NCBI GenBank assembly: GCA_902702965.1
Contig: CACRXP010000017.1
Location: forward strand, 2,325,343 to 2,389,342
Direction of reading: 5' to 3'
Length of the DNA: 64,000 nt
From: Spirometra erinaceieuropaei
Taxonomy: Eukaryota; Platyhelminthes; Cestoda; Diphyllobothriidea; Diphyllobothriidae
Shown: piece after piece, positions 13,025 through 24,179 of the stretch
How the letters are laid out: each line of letters begins with the position of its first letter
How positions within the stretch are numbered: position 1 is the stretch's first letter
Notes under the pieces: model-generated
The model's database searches: none
The model's input: only the letters and a program-made list of their open reading frames with translations
What the model was told of the DNA's origin: nothing
Translations under genes and position numbers: made by a program

Positions 13025-13545
13025 GTGGCGGTCACAGATGTGAGATAAACTTAAACCACGCACAATAATTTCTTTTCGTCTAATGACAGAAGTCGGGGAG
13101 CTGTGAGGACTAGTTAATTCTGTACACAGGGCAGGTTGCCGTAACTTGGCTGTTTGCGTGCAACAGAGATAAGCGTCCGTTCACGGAGAGCGTCGGTCGC
13201 AGTGTGTCGTTTACGCGGGGGTGCAAGTCTGTGTCAGTACGTGGGGGTGACTGGTTGAGTGCTGGTGATGAGATTGGACGGATTAGGGGAGGATTAGCGG
13301 GAAGCATAGTTACAGGGGTTGACGGGTATCAAGCCAGGTCGTCCGATGCGCATGAGGTGATAATACTTTTTGGGGGCAGCCGGGGGTCACTGCAGCTGGA
13401 CAGGAGGGGCCCCAGTTCTAGCCGGCGGGGGTGGTCCTGTGTCCGCAGCCTGGCAACGATTGTCGCGGCCATCGGCCGACAAAACGGAGCCGGGGAAAAG
13501 AAGGACTGGAGCGGCTGCTACAATATTATTCGTTTCGGTGTAGGA
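13025..13545. repeat. GC-rich dispersed repeat R3, copy 1
   Basis: This segment is strongly similar to 61060-61550 and, for its first 280 bp, to 58895-59180. Shared landmarks are GATGTGAGAT, ACCACGCACAATAA, AAGCGTCCGTTCACGGAGAG and TCGTTTACGCGG. Later in the unit come CCAGTTCTAGCCGGC and GGAGCGGCTGCTACAAT. It is far more GC-rich than its surroundings. A minus-strand frame of about 60 codons is open in two copies (13110-13307 and 58984-59241) with similar translation, but DNA similarity alone could explain that. It has no known family. Confidence 0.75.
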
Positions 13546-14370
13546 ATGTTGGTTTTTTTAGATTCTAAGTCCTTTCTTGAAAAACAGTAAACGCCCTCGA
13601 ACTGCTAACTGCGGTCAATAATCCTTAGTATATACAGTAGTCCTCGTATTGCTTTTGCTTTTCGGTTACCTCTTACGCACCATGAACAAAACTACTTTCG
13701 ACATTAAAGGAGGTTTCTTTAGCTACTGAAATCGATAAGTGGGTTGTCAAGTAAAGGCAGAATTTCAGGGGGTATTTGCTCTAACATGACGATTTTCAAT
13801 CAGCCGAGTCTCCACCACGTTTTGAACTCACTTTAGGCAACGAAGTTAGTAAAGTAAACCTCCTTGTTGCCTTATTGTTATACGGACAGCAATACTTCGT
13901 TCAGTATGGGACATTTATTGGTGGCAGAAGCAAAGAAGACTGGGCTGCCTATCGTTCGGCGAGAAACCATGATTGAAAAGGTCCAAATCATTGATCCTTG
14001 CCCTCTGTGACTGACTCATAAACATATGTCCGGTTTTCTCATGGGCTCTCGACTATCTGGCCAGTTTTGAAGGCGGAGTGCTTGCGTTCCGTTTCGCATG
14101 CCGGCTCCGTTGTATGCCACCAAGCCGTCAGTTAAGAGATAAATGAACAACAATCAGATAAGACCTTGTGTACGCGTATGTCTGCTCTCCAGAACACGGC
14201 AGTCTAGTACACATCGAGTGGAAATTCCGACAACTGCGCTTGCTGAAATTGACTTTTCAGAAAAGAAGACATTAGATCCAAAAACAGTCCTATTTTCCCA
14301 CTTCATACTGAATCACTATCATTCATAAGAATCCCAGCTTTCGGAACGTTTCCCTTGAGGGAAACAGTGG
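13546..14370. other. Anonymous DNA between R3 and the CACTA relic
   Basis: No motif, repeat or exon is recognised. The minus strand around 14100-14330 may be the decayed C-terminal end of the neighbouring transposase, but I could not align it. Confidence 0.4.
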
Positions 14371-14379
14371 ACAACACTA

Positions 14380-16001
14380 CGGGTTCAATGTAATGCAAAA
14401 ATTGTCGATATTTGGAAGCCTTCAAATACTGCAGGCAATCAAGGCAGCTGCACTTACGGGGAAATCCCACAATCAGGGACCGACTGCACAGTCTTATCGC
14501 AGCATTCGTGGGACGGACTTATTGGCTCCGAGTCGCCACAGATTTAGCAACGGTACTTATGGGGGGAAGGCTCTCAAACATCTGCGGCATACAAAGAATA
14601 CCTGCTTTACTTATTTAAGTGGGTTTTAGTCGGTTTGTTGTTTCATTGTACCACGTTGGGTCGTCTGTTGCGGACGGTCTGGTCCATTATCTACAATGAA
14701 CTCAGCTCATAAAGTTCGGAAGCGATCGTTGTAGACATTTGATGTTTATTTTTTAATTGTCCTTCTTGATTTCGGTTTCTATGAGTCAATGCATTAAAAC
14801 CTCTCACCCGAAAAACAAATTTACCAATTATCTATATATATTTTGCCATCCCTCTATGCATACATAGACCCGTATTACCACCTTTCCCGTAAGACAGGCA
14901 CCTCTGGCTGGTCTTTAACCCGATCGTTGCCGTAGCAACTTCGGCATGACACCAAGGCACAGTAGGTGCATGTAGCCGATTGGGAAGTTGGCGGCCGTAT
15001 CAATGGACAAATCCTCAAATGGTGACTTCCCTCAGTGATGTAAGGCCTGACTTCGCAATCTAAACGACCGGTCATCTCGCAGAAGACCATTGAACGTTAC
15101 GAAGGTCATGCGGTTTGCCCTTGGGACTTCAACATGACATTACCCGCAGTGGTTGCAGTTATCTCTTTGAAAAACATACCTGTCGAATCCATGGTAACCA
15201 TTGTGGGCTTTCACTTGGCGTATGTACGAGTGTGTAGGTGAATCGCAGATGACGTTAGCTAGATGGACCTTCACAACGTTCTGCGTAGGTGAGACCCGCA
15301 GGCCACCAGCTAGAATGTGCCTTAGCTCACTAATGCAGTCGCTCATATAGTCGTCCAACGGGTCGGGTTTTCCGAAACCGAAGAACACTCCAAAGACGAA
15401 CGGTCGCTCAACCACCGATGGTCAATATGAGCGAGGATTGGCCAAAGAAATTTGCCGGACTCTTTAGATAATTTTATTCCGTCAATGTGCAACTGAAAGT
15501 GTATTTAAGAAATTCTAGTTGGCTGCCGACGGCCGATTTCATCACGTTCAAGGTCCAGATGGACATAGGTCTCGTTATCTAACTGTTTGCTAAAACAATA
15601 TGGAGGCGTTTGTAGTAGTGTCCTCGGGTCCTTGGGAACCTCCGCATGGTACAGATGCAACATATAAAATGGCCTCCTCAACGTGGACAAAGGCAACTGC
15701 TCCTTCAAACAAAACTCCTGTAAATCCGAGAAAAAAAACATTGGCTACGGGCTTTCTTCAGGGTTTCATTTACTTTTGCAGATCCTTCAAAATTTATTAA
15801 ATTAAACTCATTAAATTCCTACCCGTCGCAATTTCCGGGGGTTAGTCCGGGCATTTCCAACTCCAGCGATTGATGTTCAACTTTCGACGTGGAGGCAATA
15901 GCAGGAGCAGGATCGTCCGTTGCCGCATAATAAGCCCTCTCTTGACGTCGAATGCGGTTATACACAGTGTTTCGGGGCAGTCCGTAATATTTACGCCTCA
16001 T
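14380..16001 (-). pseudogene. CACTA-like (SmTRC1-type) transposase pseudogene
   Basis: CACTA transposases cut and paste DNA elements flanked by CACTA termini. Reading the minus strand from 16001, pieces in changing frames follow the order of the large invertebrate CACTA-type transposase. These are DLQEFCLKEQLPLSTL and VPKDPRTLLQTP (about 15600-15740), FQLHIDGIKLSKESGKFLWPIL (about 15430-15500, in two parts), and PFVFGVFFGFGKPDPLDDYM with SELRHILAGGL (15290-15410). Then come ANVICDSP..SYIRQVKAHNGYHGFDRY (15160-15260), FNGLLRDDRSFRLRSQ (15040-15100), FPIGYMHLLCLGVMPKLL (14930-14990), and FPRKCSC with KYRQFLHYIEPVVL (about 14380-14480). Several frameshifts and stops make it inactive. I found no CACTA terminal repeats. 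Family membership rests on recalled motif order. Confidence 0.7.
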
Positions 16002-16319
16002 AATTACTTCTTATTAACATCAAAAAAATTACAAATTGAAAATATGAAAAGAGACTTAACAGCTGATGTGGTGGAAGGAGCATCGTTCGTCAATTAGACA
16101 TATTTACACGTAGCCTATGCTTATATTATTAACTGCTAACAATAATATGCACAAACAGTAATGTCACACATCAAACAGGCAATAGATTACGTACCACCGT
16201 ATGAGAAGAGTTAGGACGAAGTTAAGATGGACGACAACCGATAACCGGTGTGCAGAGCTATCAGCATAAAAGAGCTCTCCGCTTGATCAACTTAAACAAG
16301 GAGTTTTATTCAGTGGATT

Positions 16320-16670
16320 CTGACATGTCATCATGACGGGATGTTTAGACGATGAGGGCTACTTTATAAAGTTAGTTTAATTTAATACGCTCATAATGCA
16401 GTTTATCTTAGCAATCAAATGCATAATTTGCATCGTGGAATTATTTCTGCCTGATTCTGGAAATGAAGTTGGGCCAGGGCGACACCTAGCCCAACCGTGC
16501 CATCAGGACAGGGCATTTTGACGATGAGGGCTAATTTATGGAGTTTATTTGATGCATTTAAGTCGTAATATAGGTTACTTGAGCGTTTAAATGCATATTT
16601 TGTAACAAGAAAGTGCTTCAGAATTAAAACGGGATGAGGATGAGGCCCACACCTAGCCAAACCTTAGCCC
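16320..16670. repeat. Imperfect tandem duplication, about 170-bp period
   Basis: Two adjacent units share GACGATGAGGGCTA (16350 and 16520), AATGCATAATTTG versus AATGCATATTTTG, and GGCGACACCTAGCCCAACC versus GCCCACACCTAGCCAAACC. No coding capacity is seen. Confidence 0.7.
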
Positions 16671-17984
16671 AATGGTAATTTTGGGCCACGTGTTGGCAGG
16701 ATTACTCCAGATTAATCAAAATGACATCTGAGTAAACACTGAGTCAAAAACCTCCGAGGCATTTTATTCAGTTACTGATTTTTGCCAAACCAAACTTTAC
16801 TTCTCGACTTCAGTGCTTTTGGGCGAGTAGTTTGCGTATTACGTCAAAATGTATTTCATCTTTACAACGGCTTTGTTTAAGTGTCTGAGGATTTTACTAT
16901 TTTGTCCTTCAGAATGCACTATTCCGCCTCCCTCTGATCTGCATTAGTACCTTTTTGTCGTATTAAAGCGTCTGGACTCTGTCATGGAGTTTCCGGACTT
17001 TTGCCTTTGTTACCCCAAAATATAGACGTATGACGCAATTCCAGTCGAATGTGAACTCATTTATTCCGGTGAAAGTACTGCGGGAGTTGGCGGTACCCTT
17101 ATCTTGATGGATAATAATAATAATAACGCAAGTCAAAACCACAAAGGGGTCTTCTAGAGTGCACAGCAGGCTTCGACCCTCCTGTACTTTCCTGGCCCCG
17201 TAATGCTGGCCTGGAATCCACACGCATTCGGACATGCATTCGGAGCGCCGAATTTGGCATCCGCAATCTAAAGGTCAGTAGCGTTGACAAAAGCCAAAAT
17301 GGCTTTCAGATAAGAAGTCCATGATAATAATCCCGACGCACAACCCGAACGCAGAGCTAAATGTCAAATGCGCCTTTTTCTAGCAAGATGAACCTTTTCT
17401 GACTCCCACCTATGGAGAGAGCTGCTTGGGGTACTTTTAGAGAGGGCTTCCTTATCACTCAGCCATTCGCTCAAACAAAACAATGTTGAATTGGCAGTAA
17501 TAGAAGATTATATTATCACAAAATCCGCGCAAATTAATCACTTTAAGTCTTTAAACAATAATAAGCTCCCACCGTCTTGGCTTTTGGTTGGCAAGTGTCC
17601 TCCACACATTTTCCTGTATATTGTTTTGCAACTGCTATAACGGGACGTCATTAATATAAACTACCGGGCAATTTTTAGTGTAATATTCACCATCCAGACT
17701 CCGTCTGTGTTTTAGTTAACTGGCAGACGGAAGGGATGTCTACTAATACCTCGTAAGCCGTACGTCCGAGAGGCAAAACTGCGAATAAAAAGCAAATCTT
17801 AGCTCTTGCCAACATAAAAATTTAAGCCAAGGGAGCATTTTTGACTTTTGCCAGTAGGGCAAGATGAATTCACATACATAGAGTCATAGTAATAATTTCT
17901 CATTCACCAACCACGCACGCATTCTGGGAAAGAAGTTAGAATTCCTACTTATATTTATATATTTTTTGGCAGATTGTGAATAAC
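16671..17984. other. Anonymous DNA with a (TAA)n run
   Basis: The only structure noted is a short GATAATAATAATAATAACG microsatellite at about 17109-17127. No gene is recognised. Confidence 0.5.
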
Positions 17985-17985
17985 T

Positions 17986-18171
17986 CATATTGAATCAACT
18001 GTGAAAAACTCGGCGCCTCGGTGGGATTCAAACCCACGCAGTAAGAGTAAGGCTTTAGTACAGCCAACGCTCTAACCAATTGAGCTACGAGGCCCGGCCG
18101 GACGACGCGAGTTTAATCACATTCGGGTAAAGATACCGAGGCGCCGAGTTTTTCACAGTTGGGTCAATATG
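17986..18171 (-). mobile_element. tRNA-derived SINE S2 with its tail duplicated as an inverted repeat
   Basis: The minus strand carries a tRNA-like unit (18012-18095). Its D-arm region GTAGCTCAATTGGTTAGAGC is A-box-like and GGGTTTGAATCCC is a B-box. It is followed by the S2 tail GCGCCGAGTTTTTCACAG. The same tail, with CCGAGGC in front, recurs on the plus strand at 18135-18171, making 36-bp inverted repeats around the unit. The anticodon arm and a long variable region do not fold into a standard tRNA, so I treat it as SINE-derived and not a tRNA gene. Confidence 0.75.
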
Positions 18172-18338
18172 ATATATTTAAAATTTCTAAGAAATCTATG
18201 AATTACGTACGCCTGGTAGTCATCTAGTGGATTCTAGGTGAAGTACTTAGAAAATCCTGCCTGAGCAGTCAACTTACTGCATCAGATTTTGTGCATTCTA
18301 GACGTGGAAGTAGGTTGGGCGGGTAGCTTGGCATATAT

Positions 18339-18473
18339 GTGATTAAACGCGCGTCGTCCGTCGGGGCCTCGTAGCTTAAGTGGTAAGAGCGTTGGCTGTA
18401 CCCAAACCTTCCCCTTACTGCGTGGGTTCGAATCCCACTGAAGCGCCGAGTTTTTCACAGTTGGGTCAATATG
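18339..18473 (+). mobile_element. tRNA-derived SINE S2, second copy
   Basis: This is the same family as 17986-18171 in the opposite orientation. The order is head GTGATTAAACGCGCGTCGTCC, a tRNA-like part with A-box TAGCTTAAGTGG and a perfect B-box GGTTCGAATCC (about 18425), then tail GCGCCGAGTTTTTCACAG and GGGTCAATATGA. The D loop has lost bases and the anticodon region differs from copy 1. Two copies lie within 170 bp of each other. Confidence 0.75.
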
Positions 18474-18479
18474 AATTTC

Positions 18480-20320
18480 TACTTCATTAACATTGACAAA
18501 CACGGAGTCGTAAAAGAAATTGTTAGTTGAATTGCTATACTGTGAACTAGACTCTCTAAACCAAATTCATATCCATAAGTAGGAGAAGAGATAGGAGCAG
18601 AGTAGCTTGTGCTCAAACCGTACTCTGCGTCGAGAAACTTTATTCTCGAATGGGAGAAAGTCGGAATCAGAAAGAACTCGTATTGAAAAGTTAACATACA
18701 TCCGCACAAAGACTAGTCCCTCGAACCATCAGCGAACCAACTTTAGATGATCGTTTACAGAGCTGAATAGATTAAAACAAAATACTTTCCGCATGCGGCA
18801 AAACTTACAGTAGATGGCACATTTAAGATTTGACAGGATTTGGAATCAGAACTGGAAAGCGCAATATCAAAATTAATCTCAAAAGAAATTCTTATTTTTC
18901 GTCCCCTACAGAAAAGATTTGGGGCAGGTACTAAAATAGTCAATTAGAGTTAAGGAACGTTTGTCAGAAAAGTAAGCGGGGCTTAATTTTATACTTTTAA
19001 AAAAGTAGTAGGAGATAATTGCCTCTCGCTTTATAAGTTATGCGTATCCGCGTAGATCTTAGGAATTTAACTCCAAGATAACAAAATCGCTCTAAATTTC
19101 GTCTGACTTAGTCCGTATCTGTTAATCACGTAAAGCGGTAATATGAGAGTCAAAAATAAACGACTAAAACGCTATGCTGGATAGTAAAATCTGGAAACGC
19201 TCTCAATAAAACGGGAAACGTTTATAACTAACTTCAGGATAGAGCAACAGATAGAGATTCAGACAGTTGTTGATTTACTCCGATCTGCTAGATAACCTAA
19301 ATACCAGTCTTCGAGGTGGCCTTATCCAATCTCTTAAGTAACAGTAAGCTAAGCCTACCTTGAAGTAAGAACTAGTAAACAAATGGAAATCTGGAAAATA
19401 CGAGGACACTGCGTGTTAATTTATCCACTTGCCTATCGTATATTAACAAGCACCAAGAAAAGGTGGCCCAAAAAATTTATTTTTATACATCCCCTGGTCA
19501 AGTGCTCCATTAATGACACAACTTCCTTTACTAAGTCCATGGTTTCATGCAGACAAATTCTCTTCACAATGATAATCGTTGTGCGTCTACGTAACATGTT
19601 GTGGTGATGAAAAATCTCATTAGGATAATAGCGAATATTTTAATTGACGAATGTTTAAATTATCCTGTAGAGTCACGTCAGGGACAAAATCTGTTGTTCA
19701 CCAGTGGAAAGATCTGATGGATGGCTATGTATTTCCAGACCACTTACGCCCAAAATCGCGATATTAGGGTAGCGGACTTGTCTTATGCTTGCCTCATTTA
19801 TGAGATAGGGAGGCGAGCTTCGGAAGAAAAACACACATTGAAGCCTATTTGTTTCAATACTAAGCATACTAAGACTGCCATATAGGACAGGTTAACCGCC
19901 GTTAACGACAATATCCACCATGTGCCCCGCAACAGAGTGGGCACAGGGGCGGGGAATTGAGAGGGGTTGTCGACTTGCGCAGAATCTAACAAGCTCGCTC
20001 CTTCCCCAAGTATCCGAGGTTGGTGTGAAGGCAGAATAAAGCCGACCAGAGGTGAGGTCGGACACAATGGCTGACAAAACCAAATAGCTCGCCTACGCGT
20101 GTCGGACATACCTGGCCCGCACGCGATAGACCAGTTTTTCTCAGCAACTAGAGGTGGTCGGACCGTATTGGGAGTATCATAATGGCTACAATTAGAAAGA
20201 GCCATTGTCGCCTGACTGCCTGTCCCGAGAATAGGGTCGAGTGACCCCGTCAGTTGAAAGCCTTCTCCAAGCCCTGACGTTTAGCGCACCGTGGTGGATT
20301 AAAATCGCGTCGGATTGTTC
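18480..20320. other. Anonymous DNA
   Basis: No family is recognised. The 19800-20280 part is more GC-rich and has a 135-codon minus-strand frame without domain motifs. It may be an unidentified repeat unit. Confidence 0.4.
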
Positions 20321-20324
20321 GCAG

Positions 20325-21015
20325 TGAGACATAGAATGCGTGACCGATTTCATTAAATGTTGGCCAAAATTCTGAAATGCCTTTTACAATAGGAAGAATT
20401 AATAAAGTGGCGTTGTGATATTAATTATTTTGTAGCATAATCTTATAGTATTTAGGACTCGCCAGGATGTCGGCTTTTGAATTCACTTCTTCCTGACCTC
20501 CTGCAGAAACCGTACTTGTTAAAAATGACTACCTATGTAGCATGCATTTTCCACATTGAGTTTCGGTGGTCTTGTAAATGTAATTATAGAAAACATGCGC
20601 AAGAATATGCTTTCTTTCACGTGGTTGGTAGAAAATCACGTTGTCTTCACAGTTTATACCCGAGAAAATGTATACTTTGTTTTTGAAAAATTATCCCAAT
20701 TCCCGAATATTTTTGCGCCTGATCAGCCGCTGCATTAGCGTTTGGCGATTTCAGTCTACAAGGTGTAAGCGATTCGCGTAAGGAAAATCATATATTGCTC
20801 TATGTCTTTAAGAAGACACCAAATAGAGTTCATTAAATTTTGCAATCGATGTCGATCTTGGTGTACATTTCGTGAAGAGTATTGGTAAACAGACATGTGT
20901 GACGCTGTAGGAATGGGCATCATACGGTCTTAAAAATTTCATAATTAGAACCTTATTTAAAACTGAAAGATAACCTTTCTTAGGGCATAAAATATAAAAA
21001 CATAACTCTCTCTCC
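20325..21015 (+). mobile_element. Long-inverted-repeat element P, copy 1 (right arm truncated)
   Basis: The left arm (20325-20690) has GACCGATTTCATTAAATG, GCATAATCTTATAG and GGATGTCGGCTTTTGAA. The centre (20700-20930) has GATTTCAGTCTACAAGG, CGCGTAAGGAAAATCATAT and GACACCAAATAGAGTTCAT. A short start of the right arm follows (GCATAAAATATAAAAACATAA at about 20985). It matches copies at 25.9 and 29.4 kb. It has no coding frame, and the rest of the right arm is replaced by unrelated sequence. Confidence 0.7.
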
Positions 21016-23640
21016 CAGGCATCACTTCCTCTTTCTGAACCAGTCAGCCATCTGATGCGAGTATTGGGTGCAGGTAGCTGGCGTGACATGAGTCCAGATG
21101 AGACCATTTCTAATCGTTTGGTTCGCTCTAATCTGAGATTTCTGAAAGAAGCACTGAATTATGTCCGAAATTTTAATACAAAAAATATACACTTTCTGCA
21201 AATTCCCTGAAAAAGCTGTTCCTGAACACTGACTCTATATGGTTCAACTTATTTGTCTTTGCCGCATACAAATATTTGAAAAAAACTATGTCAGTTCTGA
21301 AGCCGCATTTTTTGTATGATAATGTTCCGGTTTTGAGTATAATTCATGGTTTCTGTTGTCCTGCATAATAATTGATTTACCAGCTATTCACTTCAAACTA
21401 CCCGAATGCGCATTTTTGCATATCATCAGGAACTTCAAAATAGCGCTCTCAAGCAGATAGCTGAATTATTTTAGTAGTATGTTACAGCATGTACCTTAGT
21501 GTGCTCAGCTTTTTTTACGCTCTAATGGAGATATTAGGTCACCTAATTTGCACAATTACTTCGGGTGCTTCTCCGAATAAATATGCAGACGCCGATCAAC
21601 CTGAATTTATCGTAGGACCGCGAAATCATTTGAGAATTTTTTAGGTGTTTTAGCGAATAAAGTGTCAAAAAACACAATTTTTATGTGAACTTTTTACAAT
21701 TATCTTCTTCATGCTACTGAACTATGAGATTGGCTTGATGTTCCATCTTTAAACTTCCTGATCGGAACAAGGTATTGGTTTAACGATAAAATTGGACTAT
21801 TTACATTTCTATTTAAAGCCTTAAATTGAAATTTTATTGCATCCTGTGAGAAAATAAAGTGATTTCGCAGGTATGGAATACTCGCATATTCATTTAAAGG
21901 TAAAAAATTACGTGGGATTTCAAGAAACGCAGAGAACGCTCGAATATCAGCGGAATGTAGAAGTAAGTATCGAGAATAAGAAAAAAAGAGAAGAGGAAAA
22001 GTTTGATTATTCTAATGGACAACTAGCTCGTCACACAGACCTCTCGAAATCATGCAGGGATCTTATGTAAAAGATAAAAACAGTAGCAGAATGGGCGGGT
22101 ATTTTGAGTGCAATGTCTAACCAACGACCACTGATACAGATCTGGGGGGTCGCGGACGCAAGGTCTTAATTCCACTTCGAGGTCCAGGCTTCAATCGATT
22201 CTCGACTACTGCTGTTTCCTGTGAGGGCGATTATCTTAGTGGCTAAGAGGCTTAGTTCGTGACCCATTTCAGAAGTGTTTGCAGACACTTGCGACAATTC
22301 CTCACTCTGCCACACAGCCAGCTTATGTTTGTGTATGCACTGTCCGGGCATGCATGCAGTCTGACACGCATAATTTCAGAGCCGATTTAGGCAGGGCATA
22401 TGTCGCTCTGGGGTTTAATCCTGCTATGCATGATAGTCACAAGTCCTTTGTGCGCCTCCCGATTGATGTGTTCTTTCGGTTCGGTTTGCCTAATATGGCG
22501 CGATTAGTGAAATTAATTAAACCAAACATTGCCTGGGGCAAAAGTGAGTTTATTTCGGAAGTTTTTCTAACTTTTATTCGTTCTCTTTGGCCCTAACGTA
22601 ATCTTTTGGATATGCAAAATAACACTGTCGCAATATTTTTGACGAAAGTGGCGACGAGTTCCTTATTATTTCAGCAAGTCTTACAACTTCCCATTTTTAT
22701 GCGTATTTTTACCGTTTTCAAGCCGACGCTCCTGAGACACAGGACTTCCATGTTGAGGGGACTAAAGCGCTACAGGAATGAAGACACAGTTCGTCGTCAA
22801 TTTCTCGAGCCAGGTGTACTCTAACTGTGTGACAGATATTACGATTAAGCAGCCACTTGCATCTCACTCCGCCAAGGTGTGATTGCATGAGATTTTCGAT
22901 GGAGGTGCGGAACTGCACGGTCCCCGATCGACTAATCGGCCAACCCAATACCTGAGTACGTCCCCATACACGGCACAGATGGTCTACGATTTGCTTCTAA
23001 TCCGCATATCCGCTGATACTCCCCTGTTGGTCCTGTCCTCTGACACATACTCGGAATATGTTTGTTTGAGGACGTCAGTGGGAGGGTTTGCGCCATTTCT
23101 ATACGAATACCTGCACTATCTGCAGCGCAGGGAATTCGCGGTGGCTAAGCACTGATTGACCACGCTTCAATGAAATGCTCATAACTCGGTTACGCTGTGT
23201 TTGTGCTTCTGGTCCTATACAGTCTCCGAAGTTAAAGCTGACTGAAGTGACATAAAATATGTCTATATGGCCTTCTATTGCCTCGCTGCCAATAATCGGT
23301 CTTCATAGAACAAAATTTGCACCTGAGTGTTCCGCGGAGTAATACCGCAAAATAAGGGCACATTAAGGATTACACATGCAAGACCACGCCAGTCAGGTTC
23401 ACAAGAACAGGGTTATCAGCCAAAAAGAACAGTTGATAACGTTCAATATGAAATAACAGAGTAGCATCGTCCACTCCGGCAGACAAGGAACTGGCGATTT
23501 TTGTGAATATTTCTCAGGAAAGAGTGTGGTATGCAACTCCTTGGGAAAGCCGTAGCTAACTACGGTCCTAGCGCCGACCATGACCATGGCTGTAATGAGT
23601 GACCCCGACCTTTAGCCCGTAAGCATTTGAGAAGAATTCA
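21016..23640. other. Anonymous DNA
   Basis: I see no recognised gene or repeat. A few frames of 60-105 codons lack any domain signature. Parts of 22140-23160 are GC-richer and may be unclassified repeat. Confidence 0.4.
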
Positions 23641-23649
23641 AACACAACG

Positions 23650-23820
23650 GCAACCTTAAATCCCTAATCCAAACCCTAAAACCCTAGCCAAAATGTCTGA
23701 CCCTAATTTTAAACCCCAACTCTAGCCACAACCGCAAATCCAGACTATAACCCAAGTCTGACAACCTCGGCCCTAGGAATAACCCAACCGTATCTCTGAT
23801 CCTAACCTTTAACCCAATCC
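23650..23820. repeat. Degenerate CCCTAA-like interstitial tract
   Basis: Short words such as CCCTAATCC, AACCCTAAAACCCTAG, GACCCTAATTTT and CCTAACCTTTAACCC recur for about 170 bp. They resemble the animal telomere repeat (CCCTAA/TTAGGG) after heavy mutation. This tract does not share the flanks of the tracts at 31.4 and 59.9 kb. Confidence 0.55.
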
Positions 23821-23918
23821 AGGCAACTGTGCCATCAATAACGCTAGCGAAGATCAAAAACCGCGTAGCGTATGACTCCTTTGTTTGCCTTTTCTCAGGC
23901 AAACTGTTATGAACCACA

Positions 23919-24178
23919 GAATGGCGTTCTTGACAAGGACAGGGGAAACTAGAATGGTCATTCGTGACTTATTAGCCGTTGTCAGTTAGCCGTGCCTAAC
24001 CCCGAGTGTGCAAACCCTGGGGCTCGATCTTGCAACCTGTTGGCTAGAAGGCCAACGTAACTACCACTGAACCACGGGCCGTTGTACTGTCGGTTACGAT
24101 CGGATATATAAAATGGTAGGGGGTGCTCACTAATCGCGCTACGGAGCTCACTCGTCCTCTTTTGCCTTGGAGCCATAT
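23919..24178 (-). mobile_element. tRNA-derived SINE, family S1, second near-complete copy
   Basis: It is similar end to end to the minus-strand copy at 3563-3845. Shared features are GCTAATAAG in the tail, the tRNA-like segment with A-box-like CCCGTGGTTCAGTGG, the head words CGATCGTAACCGACAG and the ACGAGTGAG region. The tail starts with AGAATGGCGTTCTTG on the plus strand, equivalent to the GTAATACCATTCT terminus of copy 1. Confidence 0.7.
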
Positions 24179-24179
24179 T

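Noticed and set aside
18012..18095. A tRNA gene (Ser-like) on the minus strand
   Set aside because: D and T arms are good, but the anticodon arm and long variable region do not pair properly. A second copy carries the same 3' tail, and the unit sits between inverted repeats. It fits a tRNA-derived SINE.
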